Shown here: piece by piece, positions 21,782-33,585 of the stretch
Numbering within the stretch: the stretch's first letter is position 1
Layout: the number at the start of each line of letters is the position of its first letter
Assembly: GCA_000320605.2 (NCBI GenBank)
Contig: KB445807.1
Coordinates: 435,825 to 499,824 of the forward strand
Source: Gelatoporia subvermispora B
Taxonomy: Eukaryota; Basidiomycota; Agaricomycetes; Polyporales; Gelatoporiaceae
Length of the DNA: 64,000 nt
Direction of reading: 5' to 3'
The notes under the pieces: generated by a model
The model's input: the letters and a program-made list of their open reading frames with translations, nothing else
Told to the model about the DNA's origin: nothing
Databases searched by the model: none
Translations under genes and position numbers: made by a program

Positions 21782-22877
21782 TCAAGGGGCCTGCTCGGGC
21801 TTGCGCACCAGCTGGTATGGCACTCCGCAGAACTGCATGAACTGGTTCACGCTTCGCTCCCGCGAGGCCGACACGCCCCCGATCTCGTACTCTTCGAGCA
21901 GCTTCTGTGCGGTGTTGACTAGGGTGCGTGTGCATGGCGAGATAGGTGAGCTCGGCATGTCCAAGAACATACAGGTGGTGACTGACCGTCTAGAGCAAAG
22001 AGCGTGCTGAGGTTCCGTGGGAAGCGCTCACTCACGGTGCCATCGTTTCTGTAGATGGTGTGGAGGACGTCGTCTGGCCAGCTCGCGCTCAGCCGCGCGT
22101 TCGCCCGTCTGCTTTCTCTGTTCATGGAAGTCAAACCGCGTGCAAGGACCGCGAATTAGATTAATGATCACGCACGAGTTATGCAGCGCTTGTTGAGCCT
22201 CTGCAAGTTCCTTCCGAGAACGTGAAACCTCTTCTTGCAATTCCTGTGGGATGAGCTCTTTCAGATGCTCAGCGACGTGTTCCTGGACCACCTGGTCGAT
22301 TTGCTCCAGGATGCCTTGCTCAACTATTGATCGGATGAACGTCTACTAATGTCGACGAATGCCATTGTCTCTCACTTAACACTCGCAGATGCTGGATTAC
22401 ATCGTGCTCCAACGTCTCTTGCAAGAGAGCTAATCCAATATCATTTCATGGTCGGCAAGTCCCGTGAGGCACGGCGTTCTTACCCTTAATTTCCTCAATC
22501 TGTTTCTGCTGTTGCTGATCTTGAACATCTATCTCTTTACGCACACTGTCACAGATGTCAGTCTCCAGCGGAGAGAAGACCATCGAAATACATGACCTTT
22601 CCAGGATCTTCGAGACCGCTGGATCCCCCTTATCCTTGATTGTCTGGGTGGCTTGCTCTCCAATTGCATCAATCGATTTCTGGACCCACATGCACCACCG
22701 TTAGCAATCGCTTGACACTATGCGCGGACGCACACTTATCGTCCCTAAGGACTCCTTCATCTGTGCGAGCAGTTTCTGGGTGCCTATAACTTCCTTCGAT
22801 GGCGCTGGCAGGCTAAACGCATGGTTGGCGCTGGCCCCACCGGGCGAGCGAACCGTGGATACCTGGCTCGGCGACAT
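21782..22877 (-). CDS. Coiled-coil protein of unknown function
   Basis: At least seven exons can be joined in frame from MSPSQVSTVRSPGG (ATG at 22877) to the stop at 21782. Segments in order: a Pro/Ser-rich N-terminus, KLLAQMKESLGTI, KSIDAIGEQATQTIKDKGD, a Gln-rich stretch QDQQQQKQIEEIK, helical LLQETLEHDVIQHLR, EQIDQVVQEHVAEHLKELIP and SRSRKELAEAQQALHNS. Next comes RLSASWPDDVLHTIYRNDGT, and finally VNTAQKLLEEYEIGGVSAS with a tail ending VPYQLVRKPEQAP. Heptad-like Leu/Ile spacing suggests coiled coils. No catalytic motif, membrane segment or targeting signal is seen. The family is not recognised. Exon boundaries are supported by frame continuity only. Confidence 0.65.
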
Positions 22878-23240
22878 GGGATGAAGTCTGACGTGCCCTC
22901 GCACTCATACGCGCTATCCTTTTATCTACTCGCAGTCGTCCTCGGGCCATCCAGGCGCCCGCGCCACGCGCCTGCAGCATGGTGCAGGGTTCCAACAAAT
23001 AAGGCAATCAGTGTTGTACTTCTGAGCTCGAGGCGTGTCGAATTCCGCAATTGATGTGCACGCGGTTGTGTGGATGAGGGAGTTGCAGAAATTACAAGCA
23101 CCACGCCCGATCTACTAGCTCTAAAGTGACATTACGAGTATTTGCTACAATGGGGTCGGTCCTGTCCCGTCGTGTCTGCCCTTTTCGTCGGTGCGAGACA
23201 TGTGAAAATGCACTATAATCGATGCTGAGACAACACTGGC

Positions 23241-26200
23241 TCATAGCTGTGCTTCTGTTGATGCATGTGCACCCGACGTCGTGGGCGTGGCCGGGTGCGA
23301 TCGCGCCGAGTCGATGAGCCCTGGTTCTCCGGGGGTCGCCGCACTCAACTGCGCGGCCATCAGCGCACGGAACCTAGAGCCCTCCTTGTTCACCAGTTGG
23401 CGGAAGGTGCCCTCTTCCGTTATGTGACCGTCTGCAACATTCTGGTGAGCGTTCGCTCGCATGGGGACGTATAATGCATCTGACCTTCGAGCACAACAAT
23501 CTTCTCCGCCCGTGCGATGGTCGACAGCCGGTGCGCCACGATCAGACATGTCGTCTGCCGCGAGCGCAGTATCTTGTCAATTGCGTCGTTCACCTGCCAG
23601 ACGTGGGTATCAGTATGACATGGGGCAGACACGACGCATGGGTCGTACCCGATGTTCCGAAGATGCGTCCAGCGAACTCGTCGCCTCGTCCAGCGCAAGG
23701 ATTGCGGGCTTCTTAAGCAACGCACGTGCAATCGCGAGACGCTGGCGCTGACCGCCGCTCAGGCTTAGCCGACCAACTGCTCAGGAGCGTTGTCAGAACC
23801 ATATCACCACGGTACGAGGTTGTTACACTCACTCTCGGTATCAAAGCCTTTGGGCATGCCCCATACGAACTCGCAGTTCGCCTCCCGAGCAGCTGCCTCG
23901 ATCTGCTCCCGGGTTGCATTGTCGTTACCGTAGGCGATGTTCTCAGCGATGGTGCCCGTGAAGAGAACGGGGTCCTAGCGAGTTTTCTTAGGTTAGGTGG
24001 CCAAAGAGGCAGGTTAGCGAGGCATACCTGTGGGACAACACCAATGATACTGCGCCATGACGAAGGCTTGAATTCCCGAATATCTGAACAAGAGGTAAAT
24101 GCAAGCTACAACATTTCAGCAGACAGCTCACCTTGTCCATCAAACGTGACTTTCCCCTTCACAGGGTCATAGTATCGCATCAGGAGCGCGTTAATCGACG
24201 ACTTGCCGCTTCCGCTCTTGCCTCTGTGTCAAGTCTCTTCAGACCCGAGATCTTGTGTTGAGGCCAAGACCATAACGACTTACACAATAGCCACGCTCTC
24301 CCCAACCTTCACCTCAAGGTTCAAGTTCTTCAGGATCTCGACACCCTTCCGGCTCGGGTACTCGAAGCTGACGTTCTCAAATCGGACGGGCCCACGCCGG
24401 CTTGGGTCCACCTCCGCGCCAGATTCCGACGGAATGGCCGGCTGACGGTCGAGCAGCTCGAAGATGCGCACGCCCGCACCGACGCCACGCATGATCGAGG
24501 CCTGCATGATTTCCGGATGCACTCAGTGCGTACCCTTAATCTCAGTCACATTATGCACTTACGAAGAAAGAACTCAAGGAGAAATGAGCACGAGGATCTG
24601 ATGCAGTAATGAATGATATGGGACTCACGTGAGCATCTGCAAGCCGCTCCCGACATAGACCGTGTACAGCAGCAAGCTCGTCAGGTCACCCACGGATATG
24701 TGTCCCTGGCTGACTAGCGTCCCACCTGTGACGAGAAAATTCAGGATCGATGCTACAAGCTACAAGCATTTGAGAAGTCTATAAACCACTGACCGTAACC
24801 AAGAAGCGCTAGTAGAGTGACGTTCCCGCTCCACCCTGTGCTCCCGAAGAAAATACCGCTCGCAACAGCCTCCTTCCGCGCAAGATCAAGCACCTTGCCG
24901 ACCTTTTGGTCGAACTTGCGCTGCTCTTGCGGCAAAGCATCGAACGCCTGGACCGTGCGTAGCGCGGAAAGGGACTCTTGTGCGACCTGAGGGATGAGGA
25001 AAGTCAACATGACATAAGATGCCCTCCAATTCACGAGGTGAAACGCACCTTTGTCATCTCACCGAGCGCCTCTTGTGTCCGGTTGGATAGCTTCTTGAGA
25101 TAGCGGCCATAGAACACCTGCCTCGAGAATCAATCTGCCGTCGCGTGAGACTATTGGCTAAGAGGACATACAGCTCCGAGCGAGACAGGTGGGACTACCG
25201 TAAGCATGAGCAGCGTCAGCGTGGGTGAGATGTAAAACATCGCGCCGACTAAACGTGTACGCCCGCCAAATTACGGGGAGACGGGGACGAGGAAAGGGTT
25301 ATGACGCGGATAGCCTGGGAGGAGGCGGAAGGGACGCACGTCCAGCGGAAGCCATCACGATCGAGCGCAGACCGTCCGAGAGGTTCTGTGTCACGCTGTC
25401 CATAAGTTAAGGGATGCCCAGGACGCAGAGCATGGTACCGATCCAGGGAGGAAGTCGTGGACTGCACGTACCTTTCGCCGACAATGCTGGAGTCAACGCT
25501 GAGCCTGCTGATCACGTCGCCTTCGCCGCGCTCGACAAACTCAACCTCCTGCCGTAATGCCGCGCCGTACATCCGTTCCCGCAACTGTGCGACAATCCGT
25601 TGACCTGGGCCAGACGACACGGTCAAGGCGAGTCCACGCCACATCCGCTGCAGGACTCACCTGAGATCCGCATAAGCATAGCTCGCCCCGCGTTTGCTAC
25701 TGCACCGGCGGTAAACATGAGCAGCAGGAGCACCGAAGCTTGACCGAGCGAGAGACCGAGCGGAATTTGCTGTGAGAATAGACACACTAGTCAGCAACCC
25801 CGCGAATATTGGCACATCTGCACACGCCCTCAAACACCCACAGGTTGTGTAGACGTGAAATAGTCAATCAGTTTCCCTATTGTAAACGGTATGCTCATGG
25901 AGACCGATGAAGAGACAAGAAGCAGGCCGATGGCGATGCCGAGGGGTTTACGTTCTGGCTTCGTGAGTGCGACGATCTTCCGGAACGATGACGCGCTCTT
26001 GCCCGGATCCGCGACTGCAGCTGGCAGAAGCCTCGATATCAATGAAGGCTTCGTAGAGGTTGGAGTTGATGTTCGTGGCAGAGGTGGCTTCGACCGCAGA
26101 CTCGAAGTATCTGGTGGCGGGTCTTTCGGAGGCGTCTGTGTTGCCATAAACCGGACATGCCGGTGTATCCGATATGTCAGCGACAAGGCCGTCGGTCCTG

Positions 26201-26267
26201 GTGTTGTTGGAAGTCGGAGATGGAGGGCGACCCCCCTTGCTCTGAATGGTACCGCAAGACCATACAT
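23241..26267 (-). CDS. Mitochondrial ABC transporter, MDL1/ABCB10 type (half transporter)
   Basis: A multi-exon half-size exporter with one transmembrane domain and one ATPase domain, expected in the inner mitochondrial membrane. The N-terminus after the ATG at 26267 ([20 protein letters not shown]) is Arg-rich and acid-free like a matrix-targeting sequence. An in-frame ATG 24 codons earlier is possible. [15 protein letters not shown] and [12 protein letters not shown] begin the TMD. A later segment, [22 protein letters not shown], precedes the NBD. The NBD has Walker [10 protein letters not shown] (about 24196-24222, an intron lies just before), signature [18 protein letters not shown], Walker [11 protein letters not shown] and H-loop AHRLST. 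The C-terminal tail is Ala/Ser/Thr-rich. About ten short introns interrupt it. No lesion was seen. Assignment to MDL1 rather than MDL2 is uncertain. Confidence 0.87.
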
Positions 26268-26585
26268 AGCGGTGGGGAGAGACGAGGAGGTGATGCAAGT
26301 CGTCTCGGGAGACCGTGACCACGATCGTGGAGGCCGCACGGCATTTGCCGGCTGCTTTCAAAGTCGGCTCTCAAGTCCTCCGGGATCTCCTGGTATGTTC
26401 TTACTCATGGCTCTCTTGATGCACGAAAAACCGTTTTTCTGCTCTCATAATTTCGGATGGTACAACAAAAAAGAACCGGTATCTACGGCTGGCCGACTGC
26501 CCAATAGAACGGGTGTATGGCAACCCTGTCCGTATCCCACTTCAATCCAGCAGTTGAATGAGCTCTCGCACCATTTTCAAATAAA

Positions 26586-26966
26586 TTACATCTGACGAAC
26601 CACTTTGCCCGAGGTCCAGTACGGGTCTTTCTTGATGTGCTCCCTGACTGCCTCGAGACTCTCCGCCTCGACGATCATGCACGACCCTACCATGGATCGC
26701 TTGTCATCCGGCGCTCCGACCGCTGGCTCGGTCAGCAGCGCGCCTCCGATCCCTGGACATCACACGCAGAGCCTTAGACACTCCTACTTCGTGTCAATTG
26801 AGACCAAACACTTACTGAAGAACCCGCTCTTAAACTTTTCTTCGTTCGCTTTCATGTGCTCTTCCATGAGTGCCTGGCGGTATTGAGGCGCATCGGGATC
26901 TGCCTTGTCGGGCGCGTACACGAGGAATTTGTACAAGAGAGGTGCCGCGGACAAGGGTGAGGCCAT
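26586..26966 (-). CDS. YCII-like small protein 1
   Basis: Two exons, 26816-26966 and 26586-26752, give 105 residues. The product has the YCII-related (dimeric alpha/beta) pattern: YKFLVYAPDKADPDAPQYR, then IGGALLTEPAVGAPDDK and IVEAESLEAVREHIKKDPYW, ending SGKVVRQM. Bacterial relatives are small proteins with proposed enzymatic or cofactor roles, but no reaction is established for this fungal group. The start was set at MASPLSAAPLLYKF; the frame opens 16 codons earlier without better support. Paralogues lie at 52231-52706 and, broken, at 54486-54966. Confidence 0.8.
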
Positions 26967-27437
26967 CGTACTCGTTGTACTCGTTGTGAGTTTTTTTTCC
27001 AATTCACGCAGCACTATTTATGCTTTTGTGAACGCATGCATTATATGAGAAACTGGACAAACCTGCTGAAACAATACCGAACGAATGGTACGAGGACGGG
27101 TGACGAATCTCTACGGCATGGTACGATTCGCCGATCGATGTCGGACTCGTTATGCGTATGTCCGAGGAAGCAACTGCGTCGAATGGCTGATCAACCTGCT
27201 CAAGATTAGAAGGTTGTGAGGGATCGATTTTTCTTTCCCATTCCTCGCTGCATCAGTGCGGGAATTTGAGGTCTCCTTCTAGCCTCAACTTGACCCTATG
27301 CCTGACTTTATGTTACCCATCGGGGATATATGATTTCGGCCAGAGCTTTGGGACACATACTGGACCTTTTACTGGCAGTTTCACATGACGCTACGCATAG
27401 AGGATATCACATAAAGCCGGAAATAGTGTTTATTCCT

Positions 27438-28169
27438 TTACATTGACCTCACCTCTACCGCAAGGTATCGATGTATATGATGTTCATTCATGTGGTCCCA
27501 ATCGAACGTGTTCCCCCGTATGCTGAAGAGCGTCCTCGATAATATAGTACTTTCATCTATCCCGAGCTCCCTTGCTTCTTTGACTGTCGGACATTTTTTT
27601 TTCAAACAGAATTTGACACGGGCCTGCATGAGCCATTCCTCCATCTGGTACACGCGAGCTAGCACATTTTGTTCGACCAGGCTCGCCACGTCTTCCTGCT
27701 TGAGCTGTTCAACCGCAAGATCACGGATGTCGTCGAACTGCCACTTGAAGGTGAGCTTAAGCACGGAAGACCATTCCTCCACCGTCGTGAGGTCGTGCTG
27801 AGGAGACTTCCTTTGTCATATACCTTGGTAAACGCGGTTGATACAATAAAAGAGAGAAAGTGCCTTACTTGGGATAAGCTACTGTGAGCAATCGCTCGAA
27901 ATCGATGCTTTTTGTACCGTGAAGCACGATCGGATTGCTATCCGAAGAGCCCTCCGCGTTTTGATTAAGAGATATCGGCAGTGAGTACATGTCCCGGAAG
28001 ACCGGCGAGCCTTGCTTGAAAAAAAATTGGTAGACCTTGAACAGAGTGTCTTCGACCTAGATTAGCATGATGAATATCGATGCGTCTAGGTGATATGCCA
28101 AAGGCCTACGAGAAAGACCACAGTCCCATCGTCGAAGTAGAAACGGCTGTGTCTCTTGAGCTTGTCCAT
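27438..28169 (-). CDS. BTB/POZ domain protein A
   Basis: Three exons, 28110-28169, 27869-28056 and 27438-27810, give 206 residues. The N-terminal half is a BTB/POZ fold as found in large agaricomycete families: RFYFDDGTVVFL, VEDTLFKVYQFFFKQGSPVFRDMYS and IDFERLLTVAYP. The C-terminal half is helical: EEWSSVLKLTFKWQFDDIR, then LAVEQLKQEDVASLVEQNVLA. BTB domains mediate dimerisation or cullin-3 binding, but no partner domain (Kelch, MATH) is present here, so the role is open. A tandem paralogue, broken, starts about 340 bp upstream with the same exon sizes. That shared structure is strong support for this model. Confidence 0.82.
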
Positions 28170-28506
28170 CTAGCTACAGTGAACTGGGCGTAGCTTTGAG
28201 TAAGTGGCCCCGATAGCAGCGATGATATCGGAGACATACTGAATGATTGCACTACGTGCGGGATGTGAGATCCCACATGGTATCGCAGCGGCGTTTTATG
28301 TATTTGCCAGTGGATACCCCTCAGGCCTGAACCTCTCGCATGGCACCTTGGCTTGCACGAGGTATGCACGTTGCATCGGGCATTGCCGATATCTTCCTGA
28401 GGTCATGATATGAACATCCAAATGCAGTGATGCGTTCGTTATCCACATTGCACAGTACTGGGTCACCTCATAATTGACACAGAACTCGAGCGAATATATC
28501 ATCTTT

Positions 28507-29119
28507 CTACTGGCTTTTACGCATGAGCTCTAGCTCAGATTCCAGACGGTCTCGGACTCTTGACTCGGTAATAACGAACCTTTTGACCCCACAAATCGTC
28601 CTTGAGAGCACCAAGCTGTCGTCAACTCCAAGCTTCCTCCCCTGTTCATACGTGGGACATTCAACACCCATGCAGAACTTGAAGCTGGATTCCTTGTGCC
28701 ATTCCCACATGTCATACTGGCGGGCTAAGATAATCTGATCAATCAGGCATGCCACTTGCTCAAGCTTGAGTTCCTCGACTGCCATGCCACGGATGTCGTC
28801 GAATTGCTATCTGACAGCGAGCTTGAGTACCGAGGACCACTCGTCCGATGATTTGAGCTCGTGCTGAGCCGATGTTCTGTACCGAAGAGACATATAGCTT
28901 GGGAGGTTCTCAGACACAACATGCTACATGCCTGGGATATGCGACGGTGAGTAGTCGCTCGAAATCGATGCTTGCGGTATCCGGAAGTACGATTGGATCA
29001 TCATCCGTGGAGCCCTCTGCTCGTTGATTACGAGGTGGGGAAACTGAATACATGTCTCGAAATACGGGAGAACCGTATGTGAAAAATGACTGGTACACCC
29101 CGAACAGATGGTTCTCGAC
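28507..29119 (-). pseudogene. BTB/POZ gene B, exons 2 and 3, with a premature stop
   Basis: Tandem paralogue of BTB protein A. Exon 2 (28932-29119) is exactly 188 bp as in A, and encodes GVYQSFFTYGSPVFRDMYS and SIDFERLLTVAYP. Exon 3 (28507-28876) encodes AQHELKSSDEWSSVLKLAVR, a TAG at 28807-28809, then QFDDIRGMAVEELKLEQVAC to the natural stop. In A the residue at the TAG is Trp (FKWQFDD), so TGG became TAG; this is codon 106 counting exon 1. The rest of the frame is intact. The donor of intron 2 is GCATGT instead of GT. Exon 1 is separated by the 8.2-kb transposon and lies at 37336-37395. Confidence 0.85.
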
Positions 29120-29120
29120 C

Positions 29121-29125
29121 TTGAA
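29121..29125. repeat. Left copy of target-site duplication TTGAA
   Basis: TTGAA directly precedes the left terminal repeat and is repeated at 37278-37282 directly after the right one. Confidence 0.75.
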
Positions 29126-29135
29126 GCCCAGTCAA
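29126..29135. repeat. Left terminal inverted repeat
   Basis: GCCCAGTCAA, a perfect inverse of 37268-37277. Similarity fades after 10 bases. Confidence 0.8.
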
Positions 29136-29310
29136 AAGCCGCAAGTTTTAAATCTAGTTACCTGCAGGTAATCCTAGTTAGTAGTAGTTAAATCTAGTCA
29201 CGTCCGACCTATCGAGCTATATCGAGTAAGCAAAGAGTCAAATCGAATAGAGCTGTCAGAAGCTCCCACGGCATGACCAGATGACGCGCGTCATCGGGCG
29301 CTTAGACGAG

Positions 29311-29437
29311 CACGACGCGCAAAGTGTGCACTGGGCAGCGCGCAGAGTGCGCAAAGTGAGCAGAGTGCGCACTGTGCACAGTGCACAGTGCACAGTGCGC
29401 ACTTTGCGCATTTTGCACAGTGCACAGTGCGCACAAC
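29311..29437. repeat. GTGCAC/GTGCGC repeat cluster with long hairpin
   Basis: A dense cluster of GTGCAC, GTGCGC and TTGCGC hexamers near the left end of the transposon. Within it, 29364-29379 and 29388-29403 are perfect 16-bp inverted arms around an 8-base loop. It lies about 90 bp before the transposase start and could be a transposase-binding or promoter region. Confidence 0.75.
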
Positions 29438-29529
29438 TCTCGCTTATTCCCACGCACACAGTGCTTGTCTTTCTCGTCAACTTAGACCTGTTGCATCTCC
29501 GCCTGTCCTGTTTTCCTATTAGCTACGAC

Positions 29530-32500
29530 ATGCCTGAGAATGAACAATATACATGCAATTGTATCAAGCTGTGCAATGGAATCAGCACAATACTACCGAA
29601 AACAACATATTACAATCACGCTAAGCATCGTGAAGCTGACGAGCGCGCACGATATTCCACATGGAAACTGCAAAACGGCCTTTCCGACACGCCATCTGGC
29701 TCATCCACCCAACAAAAGGTGAGTATATGCGTCCTCAAAACGTCCCCAACAAACTCTTACACTGTACGTTGTGCAGAGATCGAATGAGAGTCACTCCGGC
29801 CCATCCAAGCGTCCTCGCACGCACAAATCCACACCGGCAGCTACTCCACCGTCATGTGTCCCTCTAGCAGCCGCAGCTACATCGTCCTCACCTGATCTCA
29901 ACAGTACTACCACGCATAACGAGTCTGAGATACACGAGATTGTGAATCCGCCAGACGATGACGCACGAGTCTTCGCTGCACAGAGTGAACCAGATCCCGC
30001 GGATCCTGATCCACCCCAGGACCTCGACACTGGTAGTCTCGACGACCATAGTCCGTGGACTCAGTTATTCAACGAACCAGTGCATTCCGATGACAACCTA
30101 CCTGATCTCGACGAAGCTAGAGCCCAATCTCAGTCATCTCCGTCTCCCGAGCCCAAGCCGCAACAAGACGCTCACTCTGCTATCGAAGACATTCAGATCG
30201 CTTTAGACTACATCAAATCCATTCGACAAGCTACCCTAGACGACAGCGCTCTACCCACACATGTTCTCGAACGTCTGCGCGCACCGGTCACGCACCAGCT
30301 TGACAAAGTTGATCCTGATCTTCTATTTTCGCTCGAGCTCTGGCTGTCCATCAACAACGCATCCGAAGAGACTTATCACCAGGTCCGTCAAGCTGCTCTC
30401 AGGCGACATCCCAAAGATCCAGTTCTGTCCTATGCCACAGTGGAGCGAAGAGTCACTAACCTGACGGGCATTGCGCCCATCTGTCACGACATGTGCACAC
30501 GCTCGTGTATCGCATACACTGGCCCTTACGCATCCCTCGAGCAATGCCCCATCTGCTCCGAACCCCGGTACGATCAGCTCATTCTGGAAACATCACGCGG
30601 CCGCGACAAACGTGCGCGTCAACGCTACTACACCATTCCTGTAGGACCGCAAATACAGGCTCTGTGGCGATCTCCTGAACTCGCTCAACGCATGCAACAT
30701 CGCGCTACTCGCACTCAAGAAATTCTAGATGAAATCTCTCATCACGACGGCCAAATACAAACGTACGATGACGTATACCACGGCCAGCAGTACCTTGATG
30801 CTGTCCAAGACGGCAGGCTCACTGAAGATGACATTCTGCTGGGCTACTCCCTCGACGGCGCGCAGCTCTATCGCAACAAGACCTCTGACTGTTGGATATA
30901 CATCTGGCTCAACTACAATCTTCCACCGGACATTCGATACAAGAAGGAGCATGTTCTCATAGGCGGAGTCATACCTGGTCCTAATCATCCTCACAACCTC
31001 GACTCCTTTCTCCAGCCAGGACTTGCACATCTATCTGCCCTGCAACAGGAGGGGCTCAGCATCTGGGATGCGCATCACAACTATGTTTTTCGCTCCAATC
31101 TCGTTCTAGGCATCTTGACTGCCGACGGACCTGGTATGACCACTGTCAACGGTGGCGTACCACATCACGGCTTTCATGGCTGTCGCATGCGATGTGGCCT
31201 TGAAGGCAGACACAAACCTCTCGGCTCCCATTACTACGCTGTTCACCTTCGTCCGCACGATGCTCTTGATGACGACTGCGACCACCCCGATGTCGACTTC
31301 GCTCAATTGCGCTTACCTACCGATGAGGAATATCAAACTGATCTAGACTGGCTGCAATCGTCGCAGAATGTCCGGCAGTACAAGTATCGTCGCAAACACA
31401 CTGGACTGGTGAAGCCGACCATCTTCAGTGGGCTTCATCGTACTCTCGGCGTCCCCGGCATATGTGTCATAGACCTCATGCATCTGGCGTCTCTCAATAT
31501 CACAGAGCTCTTCCTGCATCTGTGGCGTGGCTCTATAGAATGCGACAAAAACGATGACAGATCCACTTGGGACTGGGCTGTACTACAAGGCGACGTGTGG
31601 AAAGCACACGGCGAATCTGTCGCCAACGCGACACCGTATCTACCTGGATCGTTTGATCGGCCACCGCGCAATCCCTGCGAGAAGATCTCAAGTGGGTACA
31701 AAGCTTGGGAATTTCTACTTTACTTCTACGCGCTTGGGCCAGCTCTTTTTCGTGGAGTCCTACCTGACATCTACTGGCGCCACTACTGCAAACTGGTAGC
31801 CGCCATCAGGATGTTGCACCAGCGCTCCATTACTCGCGCGCAAGTCGTCCTCGCACACACCTACCTGACTGAGTTCATCCGTGAATTTGAGGAGCTTTAC
31901 TATCAACGACGTCTCGCCCGGTTGCATTTTTGTCGTCAAAGCATACATCTACTCTGGCATCTGGCACAAGAAGTCGTGCGCGTCGGACCCCCTGCCTACT
32001 ACACGCAATGGACCATGGAGCGCACCATTGGCAACCTTGGAGAAGAAATCAAACAACCATTGAAACCTTACGCAAATCTATCCGAACGGGCTGTTCGGCG
32101 TGCACAAAGCAGCGCTCTCAAGGCCGCAATTCCGCTATTAGGCCCTTTGCCAACTCGCTGACCTCATGGCAGCCATGATATTGGCGCAGGCTATGCGTTG
32201 TTGCGTGCCCGGGATCGCTCACCCCAACTAATCACAGGGCCCGCCGCTGTCGCAATTCGAACTTACCTACAAGAGCACGATTCCGATGTGGACCACTGGC
32301 GTCCCATGCTCACGCGATGGGCTCGTCTGGCTCTGGCCACAGGTCAAAACGCGCGGTCTGCCTGGAAGGAATGTCAAAAGCCTCTTGAGAAATTACGCAC
32401 CTCGCGCAATGTGAAAGTACGTTAACGCTTCCATCTCATCTTTTCATTACTCACAACCTTCTTGCTATAGCTCACGCTGAACGGTCGCACTCAATTCGCA

Positions 32501-32869
32501 GAAGTGCAGTACTTTTTCCTCGCTCCCATCGCAGCAGAACACCGCCCTCTCGCGCTTGTGTCCTTATATTCGCCTCCCGACGCGGACTTGCTGCAGAGAT
32601 CACACAACACAGTATACTCTTGTGAATATCAAGGGCAAGACTCTCTCATCGTCATCAATGCGAGAGACATTCATTCGGTGGTCGCTATAGTTCCCGAAGC
32701 TGTTACTGCACTTGCGCATTCCGGAAATCCCAACGCACGCTCGCGTTTTTTTGTCGCCGAGAAACTCGGGCTAGAGGTGGCAGACTTGTCCGGCGTAGTG
32801 GAACTCATAGCCGAGGAGGACCACGAAGACAACGAAGACAACGGCCCAATCCAACTCGACATTACTTGA
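29530..32869 (+). pseudogene. Transposase, tnp2 (CACTA/EnSpm-like) family, with one in-frame TGA
   Basis: Three exons, 29530-29718, 29777-32416 and 32471-32869, form one frame of 1076 codons. The only internal stop is a TGA at 32159-32161 (codon 858). The N-terminus has the Cys/His motif expected of the family (YTCNCIKLCNG, then YYNHAKHR). The core has YSLDGAQLYRNKTSDCWIYI, NLPPDIRYKKEH, GGVIPGPNHPHNLDSFLQPG, TADGPGMTTVNG and HGFHGCRMRCGLEGRH. WTMERTIGNLGEEIK carries the likely catalytic Glu after two Asp in LDG and ADG. After the TGA the frame continues PHGSHDIGAGYALLRARDRS and ends with a family-like IHSVVAIVPEA segment. The stop probably arose from CGA by a C-to-T change. Readthrough cannot be excluded. 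Confidence 0.85.
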
Positions 32870-32874
32870 TTTTC

Positions 32875-33060
32875 TCTCTCTCTCGCACGTCTCGACTCAA
32901 ATTCTCGCTTCCAGATCTCTCTCGTTCTCATCGCTATCTCTATCTGTCTCAAGTTCCCTCGCTCTCGGCCTCTCGCTTTCGTTCCCGCCATTTCAATTGC
33001 CTCTGTGCGTGCGCTCTGTCTCTGTCTCTCTCTCTCATCTCCAACTCACTCTACTCACTC
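32875..33060. repeat. CT-rich, low-complexity stretch
   Basis: Runs of TCTCTC and CTCTCGC directly after the transposase stop and before the 70-residue gene. A pyrimidine-rich tract of this kind often lies in fungal promoters. Confidence 0.6.
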
Positions 33061-33092
33061 TATTCTATCGCGACTCAAGTGATATCCACACG

Positions 33093-33354
33093 ATGCTTGA
33101 CTACAAGGGTATTCTCTGCGACCTCCTGGGCCCCAGCAGCAAGCAAATCGAAACCGAATGCTTCAACGTCGCGTTAGGGGGCGGGCCTGAGATGTGGGAG
33201 TGCCAGGTTCACCGTGAGTCTTGCTTTGTGTGCACGTCTTCAGCTCATATTCAGTTGCTCAGTCGGCATCGTCTTGCTGGGCAAGGGGAGAGCGTGCACC
33301 CCAGGCGAAGCTTTCAATGCTGCTATGCGCAATGCCATTGATCGCATCGCTTGA
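33093..33354 (+). CDS. Small transposon-borne protein (70 aa)
   Basis: Two exons, 33093-33213 and 33263-33354, with a clean GTGAGT donor and CTCAG acceptor, give 70 residues. The product begins MLDYKGILCDLLGPSSKQ and ends EAFNAAMRNAIDRIA. It contains three cysteines and no signal peptide. It is not recognised. It lies directly downstream of the transposase on the same strand and is preceded by a CT-rich tract, so it may be an accessory gene of the element. The intron supports a real gene. Confidence 0.55.
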
Positions 33355-33550
33355 AAACAAGCAGGAGGAGGAGGATAGGGGCAGCAGGAGGAGGAGGATG
33401 AGAGCGGGCAGAAGCGACAGGATAGCGTAGAGGAGGGCTGGGTATGATCTAGATGGACAAATGCTGGTTGCTCGATGCTATTGATTGCTTATGCGCTGCA
33501 AACCATGTGCCAGAGAGAGTTTCGATTCGAATAGCGTAATCTGAAGCTCA

Positions 33551-33585
33551 TATAGGCGCATATAGTCGCATATAGTCGCATATAT
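33551..33585. repeat. 10-bp tandem repeat TATAGTCGCA (about 3.5 copies)
   Basis: TATAGGCGCA, two perfect TATAGTCGCA units and a partial TATAT follow each other in the spacer between the small gene and the convergent 221-residue gene. Confidence 0.85.

Noticed and set aside
25891..26595. 234-codon plus frame over the start of the ABC transporter
   Set aside because: It is antisense to the conserved transporter coding sequence and has no domain.
29341..29437. CRISPR-like array from the repeated GTGCAC units
   Set aside because: Units are short, palindromic and contiguous without unique spacers, and the host is a fungus.
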